Part shown: piece by piece, positions 1 to 8,162 of the stretch
Numbering within the stretch: the stretch's first letter is position 1
How the letters are laid out: every line of letters begins with the position of its first letter
NCBI GenBank assembly: GCA_016190505.1
Contig: JACPQM010000002.1
Coordinates: forward strand, 1 to 64,000
Length of the DNA stretch: 64,000 nt
Direction: 5' to 3'
Source of the DNA: Chloroflexota bacterium
GTDB taxonomy: Bacteria; Chloroflexota; Dehalococcoidia; JACPQK01
Notes under the pieces: model-generated
Told to the model about the DNA's origin: nothing
The model's database searches: none
Seen by the model: the letters and a program-made list of their open reading frames with translations, nothing else
Program-made: the position numbers and the translations under genes

Positions 1-140
1 AACAACGTCGGCCTCTGACCACCGCCGCAGGACCACCCTTAACGCAGTTCGTTTGTGTTCGAATGCGAGCCCGGGGCGGGCACCCGGACGCGTCGGGGCC
101 CCTACACAATTGTCCCAAGTGTGTGCAAAGGCCAGTGTCC

Positions 141-175
141 AATGCGGGAGCAGGTCTCGGACCTGCTCCCGCATT
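141..175. terminator. Perfect 15-bp hairpin, possible terminator
   Basis: Bases 141-155 are perfectly complementary to 161-175 around the 5-base loop ctcgg. Neither side has a long T run, so a Rho-independent terminator is only a guess. It lies downstream of the leftward tRNA-Pro gene and downstream of whatever is transcribed rightward from outside the window. Bases 1-140 hold no gene that I recognise. Confidence 0.4.
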
Positions 176-300
176 TGTACGCCTCGTACGCCGGTCAGGC
201 CGGGGCAGCGCCGGGTCCAAGCCCGAATGGTTCGAAACCTGGACCCGGAAGAACGCGCCCCCTGGTTGTGTTGGGGGGGGAAAAACAATGGTCGGGGCGA

Positions 301-342
301 TCCCGATTGGATCGGGACGACCGATTGGTCCCGAACCAATCC
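301..342. repeat. Palindromic repeats just downstream of tRNA-Pro
   Basis: Two short hairpins follow each other: TCCCGAT-tgg-ATCGGGA and GATTGGT-cccga-ACCAATC. The second, read on the minus strand, contains TTGGTTCGGGACCAA, the same sequence as the anticodon arm of the neighbouring tRNA. The motif occurs again on the other side of the tRNA at 452-478. Confidence 0.7.
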
Positions 343-346
343 CAAG

Positions 347-422
347 TGGTCGGGGCGGGCAGATTCGAACTGCCGACCTCTTGGTCCCGAACCAAGCGCG
401 CTAGCCACTGCGCTACGCCCCG
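347..422 (-). tRNA. tRNA-Pro (anticodon CGG)
   Basis: Read from 422 down, the sequence folds as a cloverleaf. The acceptor stem is CGGGGCG paired with CGCCCCG, including the C1-G72 pair usual for bacterial tRNA-Pro. The anticodon arm is CTTGG-TTCGGGA-CCAAG, which gives anticodon CGG for codon CCG. The T arm contains the usual GTTCGAATC. The discriminator base is A at 350 and CCA is encoded at 349-347. This isoacceptor is usually the minor one beside tRNA-Pro(TGG). Confidence 0.95.
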
Positions 423-451
423 ACTTGCATATGCGATTGCAGGTCTCAGCG

Positions 452-478
452 TCCCGAACCAATCCCGACTATTCGGGA
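452..478. repeat. REP-like palindrome TCCCGA-N4-TCGGGA
   Basis: Bases 463-478 are TCCCGA-ctat-TCGGGA, preceded by TCCCGAACCAATCCC. The 16-base core recurs at 6973, 7101, 24550 and 53601 and, with one mismatch, inside the gene at 44248. The centre differs in each copy while the arms are conserved. Confidence 0.75.
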
Positions 479-503
479 CCCGACCCAACCCAGCCTAATG
501 TAT

Positions 504-509
504 TATACT
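504..509 (+). promoter_or_regulatory. -10 box of a probably leaderless thrB transcript
   Basis: TATACT (with TATTAT overlapping at 501-506) ends 8 bases before the GTG start of thrB. That spacing would place transcription initiation on or next to the start codon. No Shine-Dalgarno sequence is present between the box and the start. Confidence 0.55.
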
Positions 510-517
510 TACCCGCA

Positions 518-1426
518 GTGGACAAGCCAAGGCTTACCGTGCGCGTGCCGGCCACCACGGCCAACCTCGGCCCCGGGTTCGATTGCCTGGGCCTGGCCCT
601 CGATTTACATAATACCGTATCTGTGGAGCCAGGGCCCTTCGGTGTCCGGGTCACCGGACAGGGCGAGACGACGCTCCCTCGCAACAGGCGCAACCTGGTC
701 TATCGCTCCATGGAGAGGGTGTTTGACCGCCTGGGCAGCGGCATCCCTGACATGCGCCTCACTTGTCATAACGAGATACCGTTGACCAGGGGTCTGGGTT
801 CCAGCTCCGCCGCCACCGTAGCCGGACTTGTCGCCGGAAACGCCCTGGCTGGCAACGCGCTATCTCAGGAGGACATCCTGACCATGGCGGCGGAGCTCGA
901 AGGACATCCCGACAACGTGACGCCGGCCCTCCTGGGCGGTTGCCAGGTGGTAGTCCAAACGGAGAGAGGACTTGTCCATGCACCGGTGCCGCTCGCCACG
1001 GACCTGATCGCGGTGCTCTTTGTGCCCGACTTCGAGCTGCGCACGTCGCAGGCCAGGGCAGTCTTGCCCTCGGTGGTGCCCCGCGGCGACGCCATATATA
1101 ATGTGGGACGTGTGGCACTGCTGGTGACCGCCCTGGCCACGGGCCGGGGCAGCCTGTTGCGAGAGGCCACGCGGGACAGGCTTCACCAGCCTTATCGGGA
1201 GAGACTGTTTCCGGCCATGACCAGGCTATTTGACGCTGCCCTGGAGGCGGGCGCCCTGGGCGCATTTCTTTCGGGTGCCGGGCCGACGGTACTGGCGCTG
1301 GTCTCAGGGGATAGCTCGGCTGTTGCCCGGGCTTTAGGTGAGGTTGCCCGGCTGGCAGGGTTACCCGGCCATGTCCGGATTGCCCGGCCCAGCACAGCAG
1401 GAACACAGGTGATCGCGGGAGATTAG
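518..1426 (+). CDS. thrB: Homoserine kinase
   Basis: A GHMP-family kinase that phosphorylates homoserine, the step before threonine synthase, in the cytoplasm. The 302-residue product has the N-terminal substrate region (RVPATTANLGPGFDCLGLAL), the ATP-binding loop PLTRGLGSSSAA near residue 88, and the C-terminal GHMP motif GAFLSGAGPTVLAL. I chose the GTG at 518 because homology begins at once (MDKPRLTVRVPATTANLG). The open frame extends far upstream, but that part overlaps the tRNA and repeats. One base separates its stop from lysC, so the two form an operon of the aspartate pathway. Confidence 0.95.
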   Translation: MDKPRLTVRVPATTANLGPGFDCLGLALDLHNTVSVEPGPFGVRVTGQGETTLPRNRRNLVYRSMERVFDRLGSGIPDMRLTCHNEIPLTRGLGSSSAATVAGLVAGNALAGNALSQEDILTMAAELEGHPDNVTPALLGGCQVVVQTERGLVHAPVPLATDLIAVLFVPDFELRTSQARAVLPSVVPRGDAIYNVGRVALLVTALATGRGSLLREATRDRLHQPYRERLFPAMTRLFDAALEAGALGAFLSGAGPTVLALVSGDSSAVARALGEVARLAGLPGHVRIARPSTAGTQVIAGD

Positions 1427-1427
1427 A

Positions 1428-2645
1428 GTGGCTCTGATCGTCCAGAAGTACGGGGGGTCCTCCGTGGCCAACGCCGAGCGTATCCAGGCGGTGGCCCGGC
1501 GCATTGCTGGAGCGAAAGACCGGGGGGACCAGGTGGTAGTGGTGGTATCTGCCATGGGGGACACCACCGACGACCTGATACAGTTGGCCTGTTCCATTAC
1601 CCAGCGCCCTGACGAGAGGGAGATGGACCTCCTGCTGTCCACGGGCGAGGTGGTCTCCTGCACCCTGATGGCCATGGCCCTGAAGAGCCTCGGCTATCAG
1701 GCGGTCAGCCTCACGGGGTTCCAGGCCGGCATCCGCACCGAGGCCGCCTGGGGGCGTGCCCGCATTCTGCGAGTGGACCCGGACCGCATCCACCACGAGT
1801 TGGAGGCAGGGCGCATCGTGGTGGTGGCCGGGTTTCAGGGCATCACCGACAACCTTGACGTAACCACTCTAGGGCGGGGAGGCTCAGATACCACCGCCGT
1901 GGCCCTGGCCGCAGCGCTGGGGTCTCCCCGTTGCGAGATTTACACCGACGTGGAAGGGGTCTACACCGCGGACCCCCGTATGGTGCCCGAGGCCAGGAAA
2001 CTCTCCGAGATCGGCTATGAGGACATGCTCGAGCTGGCTACATGGGGGGCCAAGGTGATGCATCCCCGAGCAGTGGAGTTGGGACAGGTCTGGAACATAC
2101 CCATCCTGGTGGCTTCGAGCTTCACCGAAGCGCCGGGCACTTTGATACACGGAGAGGCGAACATGGAGGTCAGAAACAAGGTCAGTGGAATTGCCCACGA
2201 GATGAATGTGGCGAAGGTGACCGTGCGAGGGGTACCCGACCGGCCGGGTATCGCCGCCTCGATCTTCGAGCCGCTGGCCCGGGCCGGGGTAAGCGTGGAT
2301 ACCATTGTGCAGAACGCCAGCGCCGACAACATCACGGACCTATCCTTCACCGTGGCCAAGCAAGACCTGTCCAAGGCCATGCCCCAGGTGGAGAAGACAG
2401 CGCGCGAGATTGGCGCTTCAGGCTGCCTGGGCGAGCCCGGCCTGGGCAAGGTGAGCATCGTGGGCGGCGGCATGCAGAATGCGCCGGGCTACGCCGCGCG
2501 CATGTTCCGCGCGTTGTACGAAGCCGGCATCAACATCGAGATGATAACCACGTCGGAGATCCGCATCACCTGCCTCGTCCGGGAGGACCGGGTAAAGGAT
2601 GCAGTGGTCGCCCTTCACCGGGCCTTCGAGTTGGACCAACCGTGA
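1428..2645 (+). CDS. lysC: Aspartate kinase
   Basis: Phosphorylates aspartate, the first committed step towards lysine, threonine and methionine. The 405 residues begin with the kinase signature QKYGGSSVA; the catalytic domain runs to about residue 245. Two ACT domains follow (VTVRGVPDRPGIAASIF and VSIVGGGMQNAPGYAARMF), the usual site of feedback inhibition by lysine and/or threonine. It is a monofunctional enzyme without a homoserine dehydrogenase part. The GTG start lies two bases after the thrB stop. Confidence 0.96.
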   Translation: MALIVQKYGGSSVANAERIQAVARRIAGAKDRGDQVVVVVSAMGDTTDDLIQLACSITQRPDEREMDLLLSTGEVVSCTLMAMALKSLGYQAVSLTGFQAGIRTEAAWGRARILRVDPDRIHHELEAGRIVVVAGFQGITDNLDVTTLGRGGSDTTAVALAAALGSPRCEIYTDVEGVYTADPRMVPEARKLSEIGYEDMLELATWGAKVMHPRAVELGQVWNIPILVASSFTEAPGTLIHGEANMEVRNKVSGIAHEMNVAKVTVRGVPDRPGIAASIFEPLARAGVSVDTIVQNASADNITDLSFTVAKQDLSKAMPQVEKTAREIGASGCLGEPGLGKVSIVGGGMQNAPGYAARMFRALYEAGINIEMITTSEIRITCLVREDRVKDAVVALHRAFELDQP

Positions 2646-2648
2646 TCA

Positions 2649-2888
2649 GACTTCGGGCTACAGACTTCAGGCTACAGGCTTCGGGCTTCAGTGTTCTGCG
2701 TTCAACGAGAAACGGAGATTGACCCTGTAGCGCGTCAAGACCTATCGGGGCCAACCTGCCTACCGCAATCTACAGGTAGGCCCAAGTGGGCGAAACCAGG
2801 TAGGGGCGCACGGCCGTGCGCCCCCATAGGCCTGTAGCCGGTGGTCAGTAGCCTGTAGCCTGTAGCCTGAAGTCTGTAGCCCGAAGTC
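2649..2888. repeat. 30-bp inverted repeat built of TGTAGCC/CTGAAGTC units
   Basis: Bases 2649-2678 are the exact reverse complement of 2859-2888. Each arm is built from short reiterated units of the type CTGTAGCCTGAAGTCTGTAG. The same units occur at 19197-19241, 19461-19489 and 42118-42140. The arms sit 180 bases apart and enclose a palindrome at 2803-2824. The whole 354-base gap between lysC and rarA is repeat-like, and I see no gene in it apart from a TACAAT box at 2925-2930. Confidence 0.85.
2803..2824. repeat. 22-bp palindrome of the TAGGGGCG family
   Basis: GGGGCGCACGG and its reverse complement meet without a loop. It belongs to a family of GGGGCG...CGCCCC palindromes also seen at 10556, 10835, 10886, 12005 and 60652, where the inner bases differ but both arms change together. 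Confidence 0.8.
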
Positions 2889-2999
2889 CGAACCCTGTCC
2901 GTCCAGATATGGCTGAAGGTGTGCTACAATGTAGATTAAGGGTTTGGTATCGGGGAAGGGCCTTCGGGTTGTGCTTGTGGTGTCTGGCGACTAGCGATT

Positions 3000-4436
3000 A
3001 TGCCGGCGAGAAAAGGTGTAGTGTATTCGCTTTTTGACCACGCCCGGGCGCAGGTCCTGGCCCAGGAGGCTCCCCTGGCGCACCGGATGCGGCCCCGCAG
3101 CTTCGACGACTTCGTTGGCCAGGAACACATCGTGGGGGAGGGCCGCGTCCTGCGCCGGGCCATCGAGTCAGACCAGCTTCCTTCCGTAATCCTGTGGGGA
3201 CCGCCGGGGTCGGGCAAGACCACCCTGGCCATGATTGTCGCCCAGGTCACCAGGTCCCACTTCGAGCCGGTATCCGCGGTCACCTCGGGTGTGGCTGACC
3301 TTCGGCGCATCATTGACCAGGCCAGGGAGCGTCGCGGCGAAGAGGGCCAGCGTACCATACTGTTCATTGACGAGATCCACCGGTTCAACAAAGCCCAGCA
3401 GGACGTGGTGCTGCCTCACGTTGAACAGGGCGGCATAACTCTCATCGGCGCCACCACTGAGAACCCTTCCTTTGAGGTGAACTCCCCTCTGCTCTCGCGC
3501 TGTCGCGTGTTTACCCTGAAGCCCCTCACCAACGAACAGGTACAGGCCATCGTGGAGCGAGCGCTTGGCGAACCCGAGCGCGGCCTGGGCAATTATCGCG
3601 TCCAGTTGGAGGACAACGCCCTTCAGTTCCTGGTGGACATGGCCAACGGCGATGCTCGGGTGGCCCTCAACGCCCTGGAGATGGCCGCCTTCGCCACTGA
3701 GCCGGACGCCCAATCGTTGCGGCACGTCGGGCTACCCACCATCGAGGATGCCCTCCAGCACCGGGCACTGCTCTACGACCGGGCGGGGGACCAGCACTAC
3801 GACACCATCTCCGCGTACATCAAGTCGGTGCGCGGCTCAGACCCTGACGCCGCGCTGTACTGGTTGGGACGCATGATCGAGGCTGGGGAAGACCCACTGT
3901 TCATCGCCCGGCGTATGGTCATCCTGGCGGCAGAGGACGTGGGCATGGCCGACCCACAGGCCCTGGTTGTGGCGGTGGCCGCCCAGCAGGCGGTCCATTT
4001 CGTGGGGTTGCCTGAGGGGCGCATACCTCTGGCTGAGGCTACCGTGTACCTGGCCACCGCCCCGAAGAGCAACTCGGCCTACATGGCTCTGGAGCGGGCC
4101 ATGGAGGACGTTCGCCAGACCCGCACCGACCCGGTGCCGCTGCACCTGCGCAACCCGGTGACTCGCCTCATGCGCGGGTCAGGCTACGGTAAGGGCTATA
4201 AGTACGCCCACGACTTCCCCGGCCACTACGTTTCCCAGCAGTATCTGCCCGACAACCTCAAGGGGAAGCGATACTACTTCCCCAGCGATCAGGGCTACGA
4301 AAGGGGTGCGGCGGCCAGGCCAGGGCGCACACGCCAGCAGCCAGGCCAAGGCAAAGACGAGGGTGAACATGAAAGAGACGCCGGTCACCATAACGAGCCA
4401 GGAAGTCACGCTGGAGGGAGTGCTGACCATACCTGA
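3000..4436 (+). CDS. rarA: Replication-associated recombination protein A, AAA+ ATPase
   Basis: A RarA/MgsA-family clamp-loader-like ATPase that acts at stalled replication forks. The 478-residue protein contains Walker A GPPGSGKT near residue 68, Walker B LFIDEIHRFNK near residue 120, sensor region GATTENPSFEVN, and the C-terminal tetramerisation region ending at KRYYFPSDQGYERG. The last 40 or so residues are a charged low-complexity tail that overlaps the next gene by 68 bases. That tail is unlikely to be conserved. The 5' leader has a TACAAT box 70 bases upstream. Confidence 0.95.
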   Translation: MPARKGVVYSLFDHARAQVLAQEAPLAHRMRPRSFDDFVGQEHIVGEGRVLRRAIESDQLPSVILWGPPGSGKTTLAMIVAQVTRSHFEPVSAVTSGVADLRRIIDQARERRGEEGQRTILFIDEIHRFNKAQQDVVLPHVEQGGITLIGATTENPSFEVNSPLLSRCRVFTLKPLTNEQVQAIVERALGEPERGLGNYRVQLEDNALQFLVDMANGDARVALNALEMAAFATEPDAQSLRHVGLPTIEDALQHRALLYDRAGDQHYDTISAYIKSVRGSDPDAALYWLGRMIEAGEDPLFIARRMVILAAEDVGMADPQALVVAVAAQQAVHFVGLPEGRIPLAEATVYLATAPKSNSAYMALERAMEDVRQTRTDPVPLHLRNPVTRLMRGSGYGKGYKYAHDFPGHYVSQQYLPDNLKGKRYYFPSDQGYERGAAARPGRTRQQPGQGKDEGEHERDAGHHNEPGSHAGGSADHT

Positions 4437-5025
4437 TGGCCGCGGTCCAGTCCCGGGGGCAGTCGTCTGTCACCCGCACCCCCTGTATGGCGGGTGCATG
4501 GACAACGGTGTGGTGGCGGCGTTGTGTCACGCCCTGGCAGAACACTCGGTGGCATGCCTTCGCTTCAACTTCCGGGGCGTGGGCAAGAGCCAGGGCCACT
4601 TCGGACAGGGGCTGGCCGAGCAGCACGACGTGCTGGCCGCCTTATCTTACCTCGCCACCGAGCCAGCCGTGGATCCCGAGTGCCTGGCAGTGGCGGGCTA
4701 CTCCTTTGGCGCCCGCATCGCCATTACAGTTGCTCCCAAGGATGGCCGGATCCGAGCGGTGGCCCTGGTCTCGCCACCGGTGGCGGCCATATCCCCCAGC
4801 GTGCTCGACGGCTGGCACAAACCCAAGCTGCTGGTGATCGGCAGCCGAGATGATTTCATCCTCCCCGACGAGTTCCGCCACTTCGTCCACGACCTTTCGG
4901 AGCCCAAGAGCTATGAGGTGTTTGAGGGCGTGGACCACTTCTGGTGGGGAAGGGAGAACGAGGTAGGGCAGCGGCTGGCCAGTTTCCTCTCCACGTGCCT
5001 GCGCCGCCCCGCCCGGCGTACGTAG
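4369..5025 (+). CDS. Alpha/beta hydrolase (dienelactone-hydrolase-like)
   Basis: A 218-residue serine hydrolase of the small alpha/beta fold group. Visible are the oxyanion-side HPHPLYGG, the RFNFRGVGKS strand-turn, the nucleophile elbow GYSFGAR, the acid region in GSRDDFILP and the C-terminal histidine in FEGVDHFWWG. The start at 4369 is preceded by GAGGGTG and lies inside the end of rarA. The substrate cannot be told from the sequence. Confidence 0.85.
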   Translation: MKETPVTITSQEVTLEGVLTIPDGRGPVPGAVVCHPHPLYGGCMDNGVVAALCHALAEHSVACLRFNFRGVGKSQGHFGQGLAEQHDVLAALSYLATEPAVDPECLAVAGYSFGARIAITVAPKDGRIRAVALVSPPVAAISPSVLDGWHKPKLLVIGSRDDFILPDEFRHFVHDLSEPKSYEVFEGVDHFWWGRENEVGQRLASFLSTCLRRPARRT

Positions 5026-5102
5026 CAAACGCTGCCGGCGGGTGCCCCGGAGCCCTGTTTCAGAGACCCATCGAACACGTGAGGCGGCGTGTGCAGGCCA
5101 CC

Positions 5103-5621
5103 TCACCTCTCGGTCCTCTCTCCGCTTGCGGAGAGGGGAGGAAGTGAGGCTCGCGCCGTGTGTTGCAGTTCCGCCCGAGCCAGCAACAACTTCGCTGCCC
5201 TGGGCAACAGGCGGCACATGTCTCTGGCAGCAGGGCGCTGGGGCACATAGACCAGGTGGCCCGGGCAACGGCAGTCCGAAGAGCCAAAGCCGGGCATGGC
5301 AATGGCTGCTCCCGGCAGCGTGGACAGGGCACTGGCCCAGGCGCACTCAGGTGGCTCGGCTGATTCTGCCACCCAGACCTCTTGAATGGTGCCTACCGCT
5401 AGCAGGTAGTCAATGTGCCAGCGGAGGCGTTTGTCGCTCCGGAGGTGCCGGGCCAACCTGGCCCCCAGTCCCCGCCGGGCACGACCGACGTAAAGATGGT
5501 ATCCTTGCCGGAATAGGACGCAGCCCAGTCTGCCCACGTGCACCTTGGCCGGTTGAGTCATGGCTATGACCAGGACATAGACCCCACAAGTTGGTAGACC
5601 CATTTGTTTTGCCCGTCCCAT
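5103..5621 (-). CDS. DUF123/GIY-YIG-like nuclease-domain protein
   Basis: The first ~115 residues (CGVYVLVI..., VGRLGCVLFRQGYHLYVGRA, HIDYLLAVG, GFGSSDCRCPGHLVY) match the DUF123 type of GIY-YIG-like domain, which occurs alone or fused to endonuclease III. The last ~45 residues run into an intergenic repeat and end in PPLSASGERTER, so the native C-terminus may be shorter. The start at 5621 has a CATAAT box 7 bases upstream, which suggests a leaderless message. The alternative ATG at 5603 begins just before the domain. Confidence 0.7.
   Translation of the reverse strand: MGRAKQMGLPTCGVYVLVIAMTQPAKVHVGRLGCVLFRQGYHLYVGRARRGLGARLARHLRSDKRLRWHIDYLLAVGTIQEVWVAESAEPPECAWASALSTLPGAAIAMPGFGSSDCRCPGHLVYVPQRPAARDMCRLLPRAAKLLLARAELQHTARASLPPLSASGERTER
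5116..5137. repeat. Hairpin repeat, CTCTCTCCGC-tt-GCGGAGAG
   Basis: A 9-10 bp stem with a 2-base loop. It belongs to a GC-rich class of dispersed intergenic hairpins and also encodes the tail of the minus-strand gene 5103-5621. It could act as a transcription barrier for the hydrolase gene upstream. Confidence 0.6.
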
Positions 5622-5724
5622 ATGCTAGATTATGTGGGCAGTCGAGGAAAGGGACACAACTTACTCGGAGTTGTCAATTCAGCACAACCCTCTAGCTATC
5701 CCGGGGGCCGGGGGCAACGCCTAG

Positions 5725-6471
5725 GTGAGGCACAAGGCCCGCTGGAGGCCCCAGACGCGGACCATGGCCCTGGCCTTGCTGCTGGCTGCGGCGGGCATCG
5801 CAGTCATGGTCGCCCCCGTCCTGTTGAAGGGCGCCAGTGTCTATGTTTACCTGGTTGCCATCGGTCTGGCGCTGGCCCTCCAGAAGTACATTGCCAGCTT
5901 CGCCGCCTATTTCCTTATCTTCTTCGGCGGGATCGCGCATGTGGGCAACAGGATAAGGATTGGCAACCTGAAGGGCGACGTGAGACACATCGGCCTGTTC
6001 CACTTCGTCCTCGAAGAGGTGGGAGAGGACGAAAAGCTGGGTGGGGAACTGACGGGAAGACTGCTCCATGTTCCTAATTTGATTATCCTTGACCAGCCGG
6101 TCCTCAACTACTCCAAGGACTACTCGGACGGGGATGTGCCCATCTCCTCTGATTATATCTTCGATGAGATCAGGATCCCGCTGACCCTGGACAGCGACAT
6201 CCCCAAAGCCTGCCGTCTTCTGGAGAGTATCGTGCTGCAGAACGACTGGCCCTACATGGAGGAGGCCAAGCGGCTGTTCAAGGACAACTATCCGGGATTC
6301 CTTAACGAGGCCGAGCACGGCAGCCGGATCCAGGTGCACGTGGAGCCTCAGCGGATATGGCTGTGGGGCAAGTTCGTCACCCCAGTCAAGGAAAGGAACA
6401 ATTTACGTACCAAACTGCTCCTGGAGTTCCTGGCCCATGCCAAAGCGACGCAGGGCGTGCGCCTGGCCTGA
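5725..6471 (+). CDS. Mechanosensitive ion channel, MscS family
   Basis: A 248-residue membrane protein with two hydrophobic helices near residues 13-35 and 38-60, followed by the pore-lining and vestibule region QKYIASFAAYFLIFFGG and the beta domain VGNRIRIGNLKGDVRHIGLF. MscS-like channels release solutes upon hypo-osmotic stress. The N-terminus is short compared with three-helix MscS, so the protein is compact or begins earlier. The GTG at 5725 has only a weak ribosome site. One base separates it from lspA. Confidence 0.8.
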   Translation: MRHKARWRPQTRTMALALLLAAAGIAVMVAPVLLKGASVYVYLVAIGLALALQKYIASFAAYFLIFFGGIAHVGNRIRIGNLKGDVRHIGLFHFVLEEVGEDEKLGGELTGRLLHVPNLIILDQPVLNYSKDYSDGDVPISSDYIFDEIRIPLTLDSDIPKACRLLESIVLQNDWPYMEEAKRLFKDNYPGFLNEAEHGSRIQVHVEPQRIWLWGKFVTPVKERNNLRTKLLLEFLAHAKATQGVRLA

Positions 6472-6472
6472 G

Positions 6473-6919
6473 ATGAGGTTCTATGTCGTAGCCCTGGCAG
6501 TGGTGGTCCTTGACCAGATCACCAAGTTCCTGGTACGTACCTACATCCCTCTCGGACAGTCCATTCCCAAGGATAGCTTGGTCCGGCTCACCCACGTGAC
6601 CAACACGGGCGCCGCCTTCGGCCTGTTCCAGGGCCAGGCTGCACTCTTCCTGTGGCTGGGGATCGTGACCATGGCCGTGGTGCTACTGCTGCTATTCTAC
6701 CGCAGTCCCACCTTCGGCAACCCCTGGGCCAGGCTGGCCCTGGGCCTGGAGCTGGGTGGCGGTGTGGGCAACCTGATAGACCGCGTGCGCTGGGGCCAGG
6801 TGGTGGACTTCGTGGACGTGGGGTTCTGGCCCGTGTTCAACGTCGCCGACTCGAGTATCAGCGTGGGCGTGGTGGTGCTGGCTGCGTACCTGTTCCTCTC
6901 GGGGCGGAAGCCTGCCTAA
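6473..6919 (+). CDS. lspA: Lipoprotein signal peptidase (signal peptidase II)
   Basis: Cleaves the signal peptide of prolipoproteins at the lipobox cysteine in the membrane. The 148 residues contain the family boxes DQITKFLVR, VTNTGAAFGLF, GNLIDRVRWGQVVDFVDV and FNVADSSISVG; the two catalytic aspartates lie in the last two. Four hydrophobic segments are present. The ATG at 6473 is one base after the channel gene stop. rluD, its frequent partner, follows after a 290-base repeat-filled gap. Confidence 0.93.
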   Translation: MRFYVVALAVVVLDQITKFLVRTYIPLGQSIPKDSLVRLTHVTNTGAAFGLFQGQAALFLWLGIVTMAVVLLLLFYRSPTFGNPWARLALGLELGGGVGNLIDRVRWGQVVDFVDVGFWPVFNVADSSISVGVVVLAAYLFLSGRKPA

Positions 6920-7049
6920 CCTGTCACCCTGTCTGATCCGCAGCATCGGACTCCGATACTTTGTTCGGCGAGTCCCGACGGATCGGGACGAAGGGTCTGC
7001 GCCTGCGATTGCGCTCCGCCAAACCGTTACTGCAAAGAGAGGTTTGTTT

Positions 7050-7138
7050 CGTCATTGCGAGGAGCAGAGCGACGAAGCAACCTACAGACGGTGCCAAGGG
7101 TCCCGACGTGTCGGGACTTCGCTACGCTCGCAATGACG
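7050..7138. repeat. MITE-like element between lspA and rluD
   Basis: Terminal 12-bp perfect inverted repeats, CGTCATTGCGAG at 7050-7061 and its complement at 7127-7138, enclose GAAGCAACC and the REP-like core TCCCGACGTGTCGGGA (7101-7116). A related element lies at 24489-24594 and a shorter one at 14411-14476. Both full elements are followed by GGATGTCATGCAAAG (7183-7197 and 24599-24613). A further REP core is at 6973-6988. The gap 6920-7209 has no gene. Confidence 0.75.
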
Positions 7139-7209
7139 GTTAGCACGAGGCTTCGCATTGTCCTTGCGACCAAGTACAGAACGGATGTCATGCAAAGTAG
7201 GCATTAGCC

Positions 7210-8121
7210 ATGGTCGAAGTGCTGGAATTCAACGTGGATGCTGCCGCTCTCAGGCTGGACCGCTACCTGGCGGAGCGGCAGGACCGCCTCACCAGGGCGC
7301 ACCTCCAGAAGCTGATCAGGGAGGGGCTGGTCACCGTTGGCGGGCTGCCTGCGCGGGCCAGCCAGCGCCTTCGCCCTGGAGACCGCATCCAGGTGACGGT
7401 TCCGGCGCCGGAGCCCCTGACCCTGACCCCGCAGCCGCAGCCGCTTTCCATCGTCTACGAGGACACGGACATCATCGTGGTGGACAAGCCCGCGGGCCTG
7501 GTGGTGCACCCCGCGCCGGGCCACCGCGAGCGCACACTGGTCAATGCACTCCTGGCCCACTGCCCAGACCTCGCTGGAATCAAAGGGACGATCAGGCCGG
7601 GCATCGTGCACCGGCTGGACAAGGACACCTCCGGCCTGCTGGTGGTGGCCAAGAACGACGCCGCCCAGCAGAGCCTGTCACGGCAGATCGCCCAGCGGGC
7701 CATCCTCAAGGGCTACCTGGCCCTGGTGGTGGGGCGCCTATCACCCGAACGTGGTTCCGTAGTTGCGCCCATCGGGCGCCATCCCCGCGACCGCAAGCGC
7801 ATGGCCGTGGTCCCCGAGGGGCGGGAGGCTGTGACTCGCTACCAGGTGGTCCGGTACTACCGCGACAGCACCTTGGTGGACGTGCGCCCGGTGACGGGGC
7901 GGACCCACCAGATCCGGGTGCACATGGCCTACCTGGGCTATCCCGTCGCCGGTGACCCCATATATGGGCGGGGTGTGGCCCGGCGCCTGGAGGCGCCCCG
8001 CCTGTTCCTCCACGCCTACCTTCTGGGCCTCCGCCTCCCGTCCGATGGCCGCTGGGTGGAGTTCCGCGCTGAGCTACCGGCGGAACTGAAGGGGGTGCTG
8101 GAGAGGTTACCCCGAAGCTGA
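7210..8121 (+). CDS. rluD: Ribosomal large subunit pseudouridine synthase, RluD type
   Basis: Isomerises uridines in 23S rRNA. The 303-residue protein has an N-terminal S4 RNA-binding domain (RLDRYLAERQDRLTRAHLQKLI) and the RluA/RluD catalytic domain with HRLDKDTSGLLVVAKN, which holds the catalytic aspartate. The later motif RPVTGRTHQIRVHMAYLGYPVAGD is also intact. The start at 7210 is the first plausible one after the repeat element. It probably once followed lspA directly. Confidence 0.92.
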   Translation: MVEVLEFNVDAAALRLDRYLAERQDRLTRAHLQKLIREGLVTVGGLPARASQRLRPGDRIQVTVPAPEPLTLTPQPQPLSIVYEDTDIIVVDKPAGLVVHPAPGHRERTLVNALLAHCPDLAGIKGTIRPGIVHRLDKDTSGLLVVAKNDAAQQSLSRQIAQRAILKGYLALVVGRLSPERGSVVAPIGRHPRDRKRMAVVPEGREAVTRYQVVRYYRDSTLVDVRPVTGRTHQIRVHMAYLGYPVAGDPIYGRGVARRLEAPRLFLHAYLLGLRLPSDGRWVEFRAELPAELKGVLERLPRS

Positions 8122-8162
8122 ACAGCGCATGATAAAGCCAGCCGCAGCCAGCGCCTCAGAGA

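Noticed and set aside
53-517. Long N-terminal extension of homoserine kinase
   Set aside because: It reads through the tRNA gene and palindromes; homology starts at the GTG at 518.
759-1796. 345-residue minus-strand open frame opposite thrB and lysC
   Set aside because: It spans two well-supported genes on the other strand and has no domain or ribosome site. Antisense frames are common in GC-rich DNA.
2831-2889. CRISPR-like array of TGTAGCC repeats
   Set aside because: The units are 7-8 bases with no spacers and no cas genes are near.
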